Of a stretch of DNA of 6,522 nt, positions 1-5,608 are shown one piece after another. The stretch is from Bacteroidetes bacterium QH_10_64_37 (GTDB lineage Bacteria; Bacteroidota; Rhodothermia; Rhodothermales; Salinibacteraceae): assembly GCA_003023105.1 (NCBI GenBank), contig PXSZ01000082.1, positions 1 through 6,522 on the forward strand. The letters run 5' to 3'. The notes beneath the pieces were generated by a model. The model was not told the DNA's origin. It saw nothing but the letters and a program-made list of their open reading frames with translations, and did no database searches. Positions within the stretch are counted from its first letter, which is position 1. Each line of letters starts with the position of its first letter. The translations under genes and the position numbers were made by a program.

Positions 1-650
1 GGGGCGCTCATGACGGAGGCCGACAGCAGGTGCTTCGCAAAGAGCTGCCGCGACTCGGGCGAGTCGCCCCCCAGAAAGCCAATGTAGGCCGCCAGCACCC
101 CGCCCGCGATCGTCGCCATGCCGCCGGTCATGAGCGTCATGATCTCACTGCGGGTCATGTCCTTCACGTACGGTTTCACCGCCAGGGGCGCCTCCGTCTG
201 CCCGATGAACACGTTCGCCGAGGCGGCCAGGGACTCCGCCCCTGAAATGCGCAGCGTCTTCTGCATCACCCACCCCATGCCGTTCACCAGCGGCTGCACG
301 ATGCGCAGGTGGTAGAGCACCCCCATCAGCGACGCGAAGAACACAATGGTGGGCAGCACCTGGAAGGCAAAGTTGTTGCCCTCGTCCGGGTTGCCCAGGT
401 CGCCGAAGATGAACTCCGATCCCTCGTAGGTGAACGACAGAAGCGTGTCGAAGAAGGTGGCGAGGGTGTCGAAGAACGTCTCGCCCGGCCCCGTCTTCAG
501 CACGAGAACGGCAAACACGAGTTGGAGTCCGATTCCCGAGGCCACGAGCCGCCAGTTGATGGCCTTGCGGTTGGTGGAGAACAACACGGCGATGCCGATG
601 AAGACGACCATTCCGAGGACACCGCGAAGCAGGGCGACGGGAAAGGACAT
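1..650 (-). CDS. CNT-family (NupC-like) nucleoside transporter, N-terminal 216 codons, partial
   Basis: This is an inner-membrane concentrative nucleoside transporter that takes up nucleosides with a cation (H+ or Na+). The start at 650 gives MSFPVALLRG, with hydrophobic segments at about residues 4-24, 33-52 and 96-115 and another at about 175-195. An amphipathic stretch at about 57-85 contains YEGSEFIFGDL, matching the interfacial region of NupC (there FANEGTNFVFGSL). The diagnostic re-entrant hairpin HP1 is intact: SANVFIGQTEAPLAVKPYV, with Gly150-Gln151-Thr152-Glu153 in the place of the GQTE that contacts the nucleobase in Vibrio cholerae CNT. The reading frame is still open at base 1, so about half of a typical 400-residue CNT protein, including HP2, lies outside the window. 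No Shine-Dalgarno sequence is visible, but the N-terminus aligns with NupC from its first residues, which supports this start. Family assignment is strong. Substrate range (purine or pyrimidine) and coupling ion cannot be read from this half. Confidence 0.93.
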   Translation of the reverse strand, partial: MSFPVALLRGVLGMVVFIGIAVLFSTNRKAINWRLVASGIGLQLVFAVLVLKTGPGETFFDTLATFFDTLLSFTYEGSEFIFGDLGNPDEGNNFAFQVLPTIVFFASLMGVLYHLRIVQPLVNGMGWVMQKTLRISGAESLAASANVFIGQTEAPLAVKPYVKDMTRSEIMTLMTGGMATIAGGVLAAYIGFLGGDSPESRQLFAKHLLSASVMSA

Positions 651-707
651 GAGGGGGTGGGGATGGTCGAACGGAAGTGAAGCAGGGGTTCTCCCTCCAA
701 GCCGGGC

Positions 708-737
708 GTAAGATAACGACTGCGGACACGAACACAA
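708..737 (-). promoter_or_regulatory. candidate promoter of the nucleoside transporter gene
   Basis: On the minus strand TTG (complement of 735-737) is followed after exactly 19 bases by TATCTTAC (complement of 708-715). This resembles the Bacteroidetes-type promoter TTG-N19-TAnnTTTG, with the last two bases different. Transcription would start near 700, leaving a leader of about 50 bases before the ATG at 650. The element lies between the upstream gene's terminator and the transporter start, where a promoter is expected. Matching is by eye only. Confidence 0.4.
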
Positions 738-780
738 GTTGCCCTTGGAAAGGGGCCAACTGTGCGGCCAAACACAACGA

Positions 781-806
781 GGGCACCCGGCGAGTGCCCG
801 GTGCCC
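781..806 (-). terminator. rho-independent-type terminator of the M1 peptidase gene
   Basis: An inverted repeat has 7-bp arms GGGCACC (781-787) and GGTGCCC (800-806). Inside them, after one C/C mismatch, three more pairs (GGC/GCC) close a four-base loop GAGT. Read on the minus strand, the hairpin begins 34 bases after the peptidase stop codon and is followed by TCGTTGTGTTTGG, which is T-rich but not a clean T run. Position and stem strength favour termination of the M1 gene before the transporter promoter. Confidence 0.6.
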
Positions 807-840
807 CCGAGGAGAACGGTGGGAATGAGAGAATCGCTGA

Positions 841-2862
841 TTACCAGCCCGAGCCGGACGACTCCACTTGGGACGACGAGCCCGTCGTGTCCGACGGCGT
901 CCAGGTGTTGTTGTCTCGGTTCATGTCCGGCAGGATCCGGTTCGGATCAATGGTGACTTTTTGCAGCGAGTCCCTCGTCACGCGGAGCGTGTTCGTGTCC
1001 TGCGTGTAGAAGGCCGCAGAGGGCACGCGCCGCCGCTCGGTGGAGCCGTCCTCGTAGGTGAGGCGCACCGTCACCGGCAGCATTAGCTGGTCGAGCTGCT
1101 CTACGGTCACCGTCGTCGTGTCGCCCACGGCCACAGAGTCCACGGCCTGGTCCATCGTGTCCGTCTCGTAGAACCAGCTGCGCCAGAACCAGTCCAGGTT
1201 GTCGCCGGTCACCTCCTCAATGGTGCGGAAGAAGTCGGCCGGCTTGGGGTGCTTGTAGGCCCAGCGGTCGAAGAACGCCTTGAAGGCCAAGTCGAAGCGC
1301 CGGGGGCCGATCACGTACTGGCGCAGCAGCATCAGTCCGTAGCCGGGCTTCACGTAGGCGAGAAAGCCGAGGGCCTCGTCCCGCACGCGATCGGCGTACG
1401 TCATGATCGGCTGCTCGCCCATCGGCGAGCCCATCTGCTTCGTGACGTACTTCGACAAGCCGGTCATTACCTTCTCCGGCGACACGCGGCCCTGCCCGTA
1501 GTAGGCGAGCGTCGAGTACTGGTTGATGAAGGTGTTGAGGCCCTCGTCCATCCAGGCCCAGCGCCGCTCATCCGTCCCCACGATCATCGGAAACCAGGTG
1601 TGGCCAAACTCGTGGTCGGTGACGCCGAAGAGGTCGCGCCCGCGCGAACTCACGTCGCAGAACACGATCTGCGGGTACTCCATGCCGGCCACGATGCCGC
1701 CTACGTTGATGGCGTTGGGGTAGGGGTACGGCGCGATGAAGTCGGAGTAGAACTCAACGGAGTGCTGCACGAACTCGGTCGAGCGTTCCCACCCCGGCTT
1801 CTTGTCGGTGCCGAGCCCTTCCCGGGGGTAGAAGGACTGCGCGAGCACCGACTGGTCGCCGGCCTCGGCCATCGCGGCGTCCCAGAGGAAGGCGCTGGAG
1901 GCGGCCCACGCGAAGTCGCGCACCCGGTCGGCCGTGTACTGCCAGGTAAGCCGGCCCTCGCCGGACGGACGAGTGTCGGCGTCGCCCACCTCCGTGCTGT
2001 CGATGATCATCACCGTCTCGCTGCTGTTTCGGGCCTTCTGGAGCCGCTCGCGCAGCGTCTCGGTGAGCACCTCATCCGGGTTCTGGAGGCGGCCCGTGGC
2101 GGCCACGATCATGTCGCGCGGCACGGTGACGTTGACGTTGAAGGAACCGTACTCCAGGTAGTACTCGCCCTGGCCCAGGTAGGGCAGCGGGTTCCAGCCG
2201 TGCACGTCGTCGTAGACGTACATGCGAGGGTACCACTGGGCGAACTGGTAGACGGTGCCCTGGTCGACCTGGAGGCGGCCGTGGCGATCGGCCCCGTACT
2301 TGGGGAGGGTGAAGGCGAAGTCGAACGAGAGCTGGAGGCTATCGCCCGAGGCGAGCGGCTCACTGAGCGCGACGCGCATCCGGGTCCCGTCGACCAGCGT
2401 GTCGGGCGTCGTCGTTTCCCCGTTGCGCTGAATGCGGAGGTTGGACAAGTCGTACCCCGCCCCTTCGAAAAACCCGCTGAAGCGGGCGTCCGACGGCACT
2501 GCGGCGGCCCCTCGGCTGCCGGGCTTGAAGTAGTTCTGCTCCAGCTGCACCCAGAGGCGTTCCAGGTCCTCCGGCGCGTTGTTGGTGTAGGTGATCGTCT
2601 CGGTGCCGGTGACGCGGTTGGCAGTCGTGTCGAGGGCCACGTCGATCTGATAATCGACCGTCTGTTGCCAGTATTCGGGGCCGGGCGTCCCGTTGGCACT
2701 CCGGTACTCATTGGGATCGGGGAAATCGATCGGGTCGAAGGATTGGAGGTTGTGATCCGGGATCTGCTGGGGCATTTGCTGGGCGAGGGCGACAGGGCCC
2801 AGCAGGGCCGGCAGAAGAGCCACGAGCAGGAGAAGAGACAACGAGCGGAAGCGGAGCAACAT
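841..2862 (-). CDS. secreted M1-family zinc metallopeptidase (aminopeptidase)
   Basis: This 673-residue exported aminopeptidase of the gluzincin M1 family removes N-terminal residues from peptides. It starts with a signal peptide: MLLRFR, then a Leu/Ala-rich core, with probable cleavage after Ala-Leu-Ala27. There is no lipobox cysteine, so a soluble periplasmic or exported protein is likely. The M1 N-terminal beta domain covers roughly residues 60-260. The substrate-binding motif is GMEYP (393-397), a variant of GxMEN. The zinc site is HEFGH (417-421) with Glu440, giving HEXXH-x18-E: His417, His421 and Glu440 bind zinc and Glu418 is the general base. Tyr503 in AYVKPG is the likely catalytic tyrosine; the motif is Y-x-K-P-G rather than the more usual Y-x-K-G. 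A C-terminal beta segment (about 575-650) ends in a Ser/Thr-rich tail. All catalytic residues are present, so the enzyme should be active. The gene has its own candidate promoter and terminator and is monocistronic. Exact substrate preference is unknown. Confidence 0.95.
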   Translation of the reverse strand: MLLRFRSLSLLLLVALLPALLGPVALAQQMPQQIPDHNLQSFDPIDFPDPNEYRSANGTPGPEYWQQTVDYQIDVALDTTANRVTGTETITYTNNAPEDLERLWVQLEQNYFKPGSRGAAAVPSDARFSGFFEGAGYDLSNLRIQRNGETTTPDTLVDGTRMRVALSEPLASGDSLQLSFDFAFTLPKYGADRHGRLQVDQGTVYQFAQWYPRMYVYDDVHGWNPLPYLGQGEYYLEYGSFNVNVTVPRDMIVAATGRLQNPDEVLTETLRERLQKARNSSETVMIIDSTEVGDADTRPSGEGRLTWQYTADRVRDFAWAASSAFLWDAAMAEAGDQSVLAQSFYPREGLGTDKKPGWERSTEFVQHSVEFYSDFIAPYPYPNAINVGGIVAGMEYPQIVFCDVSSRGRDLFGVTDHEFGHTWFPMIVGTDERRWAWMDEGLNTFINQYSTLAYYGQGRVSPEKVMTGLSKYVTKQMGSPMGEQPIMTYADRVRDEALGFLAYVKPGYGLMLLRQYVIGPRRFDLAFKAFFDRWAYKHPKPADFFRTIEEVTGDNLDWFWRSWFYETDTMDQAVDSVAVGDTTTVTVEQLDQLMLPVTVRLTYEDGSTERRRVPSAAFYTQDTNTLRVTRDSLQKVTIDPNRILPDMNRDNNTWTPSDTTGSSSQVESSGSGW

Positions 2863-2906
2863 GGTAGGATGGGCGGCGTGGAGAAAGAATCCGTGGCGCG
2901 TTCTTT

Positions 2907-2937
2907 AAAATATTCCTTGGGCTCTGAATTGGTGCAA
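2907..2937 (-). promoter_or_regulatory. candidate promoter of the M1 peptidase gene
   Basis: On the minus strand TTGCAC (complement of 2932-2937) precedes TATTTT (complement of 2907-2912). There are 19 bases between the hexamers, or 22 between TTG and TATTTT. The stretch is clearly more AT-rich than its surroundings. Transcription would begin near 2900, giving a leader of about 40 bases before the ATG at 2862. It fits both a weak sigma-70 reading and a TTG / TAnnTT Bacteroidetes reading, neither perfectly. Confidence 0.4.
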
Positions 2938-2963
2938 AGAGCAGGTTAAAGGGCGTGAGCGTG

Positions 2964-3005
2964 GGGGTAAGGGGTAGGAGGTAAGGGGTAAGAGGTGAGG
3001 GACGA
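2964..3005 (+). repeat. G-rich heptamer array, copy 1 (GGGGTAA / GAGGTAA type)
   Basis: Six consecutive 7-base units can be read: GGGGTAA, GGGGTAG, GAGGTAA, GGGGTAA, GAGGTGA and GGGACGA, decaying toward the right. The first 25 bases (2964-2988) match 23 of 25 bases of a second copy at 5515-5539, in the same orientation. More G tracts follow at 3006-3010 and 3017-3022, so this strand could fold into a G-quadruplex, although two loops are about 10 bases long. The array lies upstream of the candidate M1 promoter and about 220 bases before the helicase start. Confidence 0.75.
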
Positions 3006-3041
3006 GGGGGCTGCTCGGGGGGCATTTTCGGGCTTTTCCAA

Positions 3042-3065
3042 TCTACTCCGAACTCGGGGAGTGGA
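3042..3065. repeat. inverted repeat (8-bp stem, 8-base loop)
   Basis: Bases 3042-3049 (TCTACTCC) pair with 3058-3065 (GGAGTGGA) with one T-G wobble, around the loop GAACTCGG. No T run follows on either strand, so it is not a standard terminator. It may be a leader structure or an unannotated binding site, or it may be chance in GC-rich DNA. Confidence 0.35.
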
Positions 3066-3131
3066 GTCTCGTACCTCAGATCGGAGCGTTTGGAGAGCGC
3101 CGAGGCCGGTGTTCTTTCTGGACTTCCCACG

Positions 3132-3150
3132 CGCGTTCTGAGCGAACGCG
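3132..3150. promoter_or_regulatory. perfect palindrome in the helicase leader, candidate operator or hairpin
   Basis: CGCGTTC (3132-3138) and GAACGCG (3144-3150) form a perfect 7-bp inverted repeat around TGAGC. The centre lies 88 bases before the helicase ATG. The core reads GTTC-N5-GAAC. This is the reverse polarity of the Gram-positive SOS box (GAAC-N4-GTTC), so it is not a recognised LexA site. It could be a dimeric regulator's operator or an RNA hairpin in the leader. Function is unassigned. Confidence 0.4.
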
Positions 3151-3228
3151 GGGACGGGGCTCACGTACGCTATCCCAGCCCCTTGCCTCCTTGTCGTTCC
3201 TGTCTCCTCGCTGACCTGTCGTTTTCGC

Positions 3229-4215
3229 ATGCGCCGCATTCCCATCAGCCGTTCGACTCCCAAGAATCAGATAGATCCCGACCCCGAGGCCGAGAAGCGC
3301 ATCCTCGACGGCCTCAATGAGAAGCAGCGCGAGGCAGTGCAGGCCACCGAGGGGCCAGTCATGATCATCGCCGGGCCCGGCTCCGGCAAGACGCGCGCCC
3401 TCACCCACCGCATCGCCTACCTGCTGGCCACCGGCACTGCGCAGCCGCGCGACATCATCGCACTCACCTTCACCAACAAGGCCGCAGGCGAGATGAAGGA
3501 GCGCGTCGAGCGGCTCGTGGGCGACGACACAAAGGGGATGTGGATCGGCACCTTCCACTCCGCTTTCGCCCGTCTGCTGCGGATGGAGGGGGATAAGATC
3601 GGCTACTCGCAGGACTTCTCCATCTACGACACGTCCGATTCGAAGCGCCTCATCAAGCAGCAGATGCAGGGGCGCAATCTCGATACCGACGTGGTGTCGG
3701 CCCGGTCGGCCCAGCGCATGATCTCGAGTGCCAAGAACGAGATGATTGGGCCGCAGGAGTACGCCGACCTGGCGCGCGGCGATCAGCAGGAAGAGGTGGC
3801 GAAGGTCTACCCGGCCTACGAGCGCGCCCTGAAGCAGGCCAACGCGCTCGACTTCGACGACCTGCTCCTCAAACCGATTACGCTGTTCGAGCAGCACGAG
3901 GACGTGCTCGAAAAATACCAGCGGCGCTGGCAGTACGTCCACATCGACGAGTACCAGGACACGAACCAGGCGCAGTACGTCCTCGCCCGCAAGCTGGCCG
4001 ACCGCCACAAGAATCTCTGCGTGGTGGGCGACGATGCACAGAGCATCTACGCCTTCCGAGGGGCCGACATCACCAACATCCTCAACTTTGAGCAGGACTA
4101 CCCGGACGCCACCACGATCCGGCTGGAGCGCAACTACCGCTCCACCCAGAACATCATTCGCCTGGCCGACTCGATCATCGATGAGAACGACGGCGGACGA
4201 GGCGCAAAAAATTGA
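3229..4215 (+). CDS. UvrD/PcrA helicase, N-terminal piece (domains 1A, 1B and the start of 2A)
   Basis: This is a 328-residue open frame. After a 28-residue leader rich in charged residues come the Q motif LNEKQREAV (29-37), Walker A AGPGSGKT (48-55), motif Ia ALTFTNKAAGEMKER (78-92), IGTFHSAFARLLR (106-118), DFDDLL (208-213), the Walker B/DExx box HIDEYQDTN (238-246), motif III VVGDDAQSIYAFRGA (265-279) and motif IV LERNYRST (299-306). The ATP-binding half is therefore complete, but motifs V and VI are absent from this piece. After residue 320 or so the sequence DGGRGAKN is frame-shifted material ending at TGA. The ATG at 3229 is the only one upstream of the Q motif and has no Shine-Dalgarno sequence. 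On its own this piece should not be a helicase, because the second RecA-like domain is missing. Confidence 0.85.
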   Translation: MRRIPISRSTPKNQIDPDPEAEKRILDGLNEKQREAVQATEGPVMIIAGPGSGKTRALTHRIAYLLATGTAQPRDIIALTFTNKAAGEMKERVERLVGDDTKGMWIGTFHSAFARLLRMEGDKIGYSQDFSIYDTSDSKRLIKQQMQGRNLDTDVVSARSAQRMISSAKNEMIGPQEYADLARGDQQEEVAKVYPAYERALKQANALDFDDLLLKPITLFEQHEDVLEKYQRRWQYVHIDEYQDTNQAQYVLARKLADRHKNLCVVGDDAQSIYAFRGADITNILNFEQDYPDATTIRLERNYRSTQNIIRLADSIIDENDGGRGAKN

Positions 4216-5521
4216 GCGCCGCATCCGCGACCTGCACCTGCGAGAGGGGATGGAGCACAGCGACTTTGCGGTTCTCTACCGCACCAACGCGCAGAGCCGC
4301 GCCATTGAGGAGGCGCTGCGCACGGAAAACGTGCCCTACCGCGTGATCGGGGGCACCTCCTTCTACGAGCGGAAGGAGATCAAGGACGTGCTCGCGTACC
4401 TGAAGCTGCTGGTGAACCCGAACGACACCGCCGGCCTGCAGCGCATCATCAACTACCCCACCCGCGGCATCGGCGACAAGACGCAGGAGCGCCTTCAGCG
4501 CTACGCTCATCAGAACAACCTGTCGCTGTGGCAGGCCGTCGAGCGGGTCGAGGAGATCGAGACGCTGGGCACCCGCGCCGAGCGGGCCGTCGGCAGCTTC
4601 CGCACCCTCATTGCCCGCTACGCCTCGAAGGCCGGCACCGGCGACCTGCCGCCCGACGAACTGGCGCGCGACCTGATCGATGACGCCGGCCTCCTCAGCG
4701 AGCTTCGCAAGGAGCACACCCGCGAAAACCTGCAGCGCTGGGAAAACGTGCAGGAGCTGATCAGCGCGCTGGCCGAGTACGTGGAGTCGACCGAGGAGGC
4801 CACCATCGGCACGTTCCTGCAGGAAGTGGCCCTCATGACCGACCAGGACGAGGCGGAGGCGGGCGACGACAAGGTGACCCTCATGACGCTCCACGCCGCG
4901 AAGGGGACCGAATTTCCGGTCGTCTTTGTCGCGGGGCTGGAGGAGGGCCTCTTTCCGCTGGAGCAGGCGACCCAGGAGAAGGCGGAGCTGGAGGAGGAGC
5001 GCCGCCTCTTCTACGTCGGCGTCACGCGGGCGGAGGAGCGCCTTTACCTCAGCTGGGCGCGCAGTCGCTACCGCTACGGCGAGCAGCAGTCCAACACGCG
5101 CAGTCGGTTCCTGGAGGAGGTCGACTCCGACGTGGTACGCACGGAGGCGGGCGGCGAGCTGGAGCAGCAGACGGACCGCTTCAAGGCGGGGGGCGCTCCC
5201 GACAGCAGTCGGGACTACGACGAGATGGACCCGCACTACTACCGGCAGGACCTGAGCGGCGACCGCAGTTCCGGCGGCTCGTCGGACGGCCTGCGGCGCA
5301 TCGAGTCGACCGACGGGGGCGGCGGGCGGCGCGTGGTCTACGACGAGGGCCGCGGCACGATCGTGCCTGGGGCCCAGGTGGAGCACGCCAAGTTTGGCCA
5401 GGGCAAGGTGCAGAGCGTGGAAGGGGAGGGCGAAAAGGCCACCGCCGTCGTCTTCTTTGGGGGCGACGTGGGCAACAAGAAGCTCAAGCTCAAATACGCG
5501 AACCTGCGGGTGGTGGGGTAA
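4181..5521 (+). CDS. UvrD/PcrA helicase, C-terminal piece (domains 2B and 2A plus RNA-polymerase-binding tail)
   Basis: The frame continues the helicase from ADEAQKIERRIRDL. An ATG at 4181 (MRTTADEAQK) is in this frame and overlaps the first piece by 35 bases. A later ATG at 4250 is also possible. From 4181 the product would be 446 residues. It contains FAVLYRTNAQSR (29-40), FYERKEIKDVLAYLK (61-75), the 2B element INYPTRGIGDKT (90-101), motif V VTLMTLHAAKGTEF (232-245) and motif VI EEERRLFYVGVTRAEERL (271-288) with its arginine finger region. A variable acidic, Gly/Ser-rich linker (about 320-395) follows. The C-terminal Tudor-like domain (396-446, VEHAKFGQGKVQSVEG) resembles the PcrA tail that binds RNA polymerase. 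The true start, if this piece is translated independently, is uncertain; it was probably once the second half of one protein. Confidence 0.7.
   Translation: MRTTADEAQKIERRIRDLHLREGMEHSDFAVLYRTNAQSRAIEEALRTENVPYRVIGGTSFYERKEIKDVLAYLKLLVNPNDTAGLQRIINYPTRGIGDKTQERLQRYAHQNNLSLWQAVERVEEIETLGTRAERAVGSFRTLIARYASKAGTGDLPPDELARDLIDDAGLLSELRKEHTRENLQRWENVQELISALAEYVESTEEATIGTFLQEVALMTDQDEAEAGDDKVTLMTLHAAKGTEFPVVFVAGLEEGLFPLEQATQEKAELEEERRLFYVGVTRAEERLYLSWARSRYRYGEQQSNTRSRFLEEVDSDVVRTEAGGELEQQTDRFKAGGAPDSSRDYDEMDPHYYRQDLSGDRSSGGSSDGLRRIESTDGGGGRRVVYDEGRGTIVPGAQVEHAKFGQGKVQSVEGEGEKATAVVFFGGDVGNKKLKLKYANLRVVG
4186..4215 (+). other. junction of the helicase frame break
   Basis: Frame 1 reads DENDGGRGAKN then TGA. 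Frame 2 over the same bases reads TADEAQKIERR, the correct family sequence. The switch point lies between about 4186 and 4195, in GACGGCGGACGAGG. A run of six A (4206-4211) sits 2 bases before the frame-1 stop. Loss of one A would also rejoin the frames (GCA AAA ATT GAG), but would not restore the missing residues. Confidence 0.7.
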
Positions 5522-5542
5522 GGGGGAAGAGGTAAGGGGAGC
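5515..5542 (+). repeat. G-rich heptamer array, copy 2, spanning the helicase stop codon
   Basis: The units are GGGGTAA, GGGGGAA, GAGGTAA and GGGGAGC. The first 25 bases match copy 1 (2964-2988) at 23 positions, including both 11-mers GGGGTAAGGGG and GAGGTAAGGGG at the same 14-base spacing. The TAA of the first unit (5519-5521) is the helicase stop codon. A more degenerate stretch with GGTAAGG and GGGTAGGG follows at about 5571-5590. Confidence 0.7.
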
Positions 5543-5590
5543 AGGACTTCAGTTTCGCAGGGACGTGGTCGGTAAGGAAACGGGTAGGGT

Positions 5591-5605
5591 GAAGGGACAT
5601 CCTTC
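5591..5605. terminator. weak hairpin in the convergent gap, possible terminator
   Basis: GAAGG (5591-5595) and CCTTC (5601-5605) flank the loop GACAT. It lies 3 bases past the stop of the minus-strand propeller gene and 70 bases past the helicase stop. The stem is only five pairs and neither strand has a T run, so termination is a weak guess from position. Confidence 0.2.
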
Positions 5606-5608
5606 CCC

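Larger units (their letters stand above)
2863..3228. other. 366-bp divergent intergenic region between the M1 peptidase and helicase genes
   Basis: No coding region is supported here. Short open frames run through it, but none shows a recognisable motif or plausible protein composition. From left to right it contains a candidate M1 promoter (2907-2937), a G-rich heptamer array (2964-3005) followed by further G tracts to 3022, a hairpin (3042-3065) and a perfect palindrome (3132-3150). The last 80 bases before the helicase ATG are C/T-rich and contain no convincing promoter match. The helicase promoter therefore remains unassigned. Confidence 0.6.
3229..5521 (+). pseudogene. uvrD: UvrD/PcrA-type SF1A DNA helicase gene, interrupted by a frame change
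   Basis: The two open pieces together encode one UvrD/PcrA-family ATP-dependent 3'-5' DNA helicase, which acts in nucleotide excision and mismatch repair, removes proteins from DNA and works at RNA polymerase. The N-terminal piece ends in frame 1 at a TGA (4213-4215). Homology resumes in frame 2 at about 4193. Compared with PcrA as I recall it, about 25-30 residues between the motif IV helix and the segment ADEAQ are absent. The change from frame 1 to frame 2 implies a net deletion of 3n+2 bases, or a deletion plus a small indel. With the gap filled, the protein would be near 790 residues, in the range of the family. Motifs on both sides are fully conserved, so the lesion is recent, or is an assembly error, or the gene works as two pieces. 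The gene stands alone, divergent from the M1 gene and convergent with the propeller gene. Confidence 0.75.

Noticed and set aside
145..786. Minus-strand open frame overlapping the transporter in another frame
   Set aside because: The transporter frame has transmembrane segments and the GQTEAPL motif. This frame is Arg/His-rich and unrelated to any family I know.
1249..2949. Long plus-strand open frame (566 codons) opposite the M1 gene
   Set aside because: It is antisense to a clear metallopeptidase with signal peptide and catalytic motif. Its product is a His/Val/Arg-rich mirror with no recognisable motif. Such frames are common in GC-rich DNA.
2964..3005. CRISPR or ordinary tandem-repeat locus
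   Set aside because: Units are only 7 bases with no spacers, and no cas-like gene is nearby.
4206..4212. Programmed -1 frameshift at A-AAA-AAT in the helicase
   Set aside because: The heptamer looks slippery, but a -1 shift leads to the third frame. Rejoining the helicase needs +1 (or -2). Slippage also cannot supply the missing segment.
3076..4224. Minus-strand open frame (382 codons) opposite the helicase N-terminal piece
   Set aside because: It is the antisense shadow of conserved helicase motifs and shows no independent family features.
4175..5386. Minus-strand open frame (403 codons) opposite the helicase C-terminal piece
   Set aside because: Low-complexity Leu/Val/Arg composition mirrors the helicase codons, and it has no motif.
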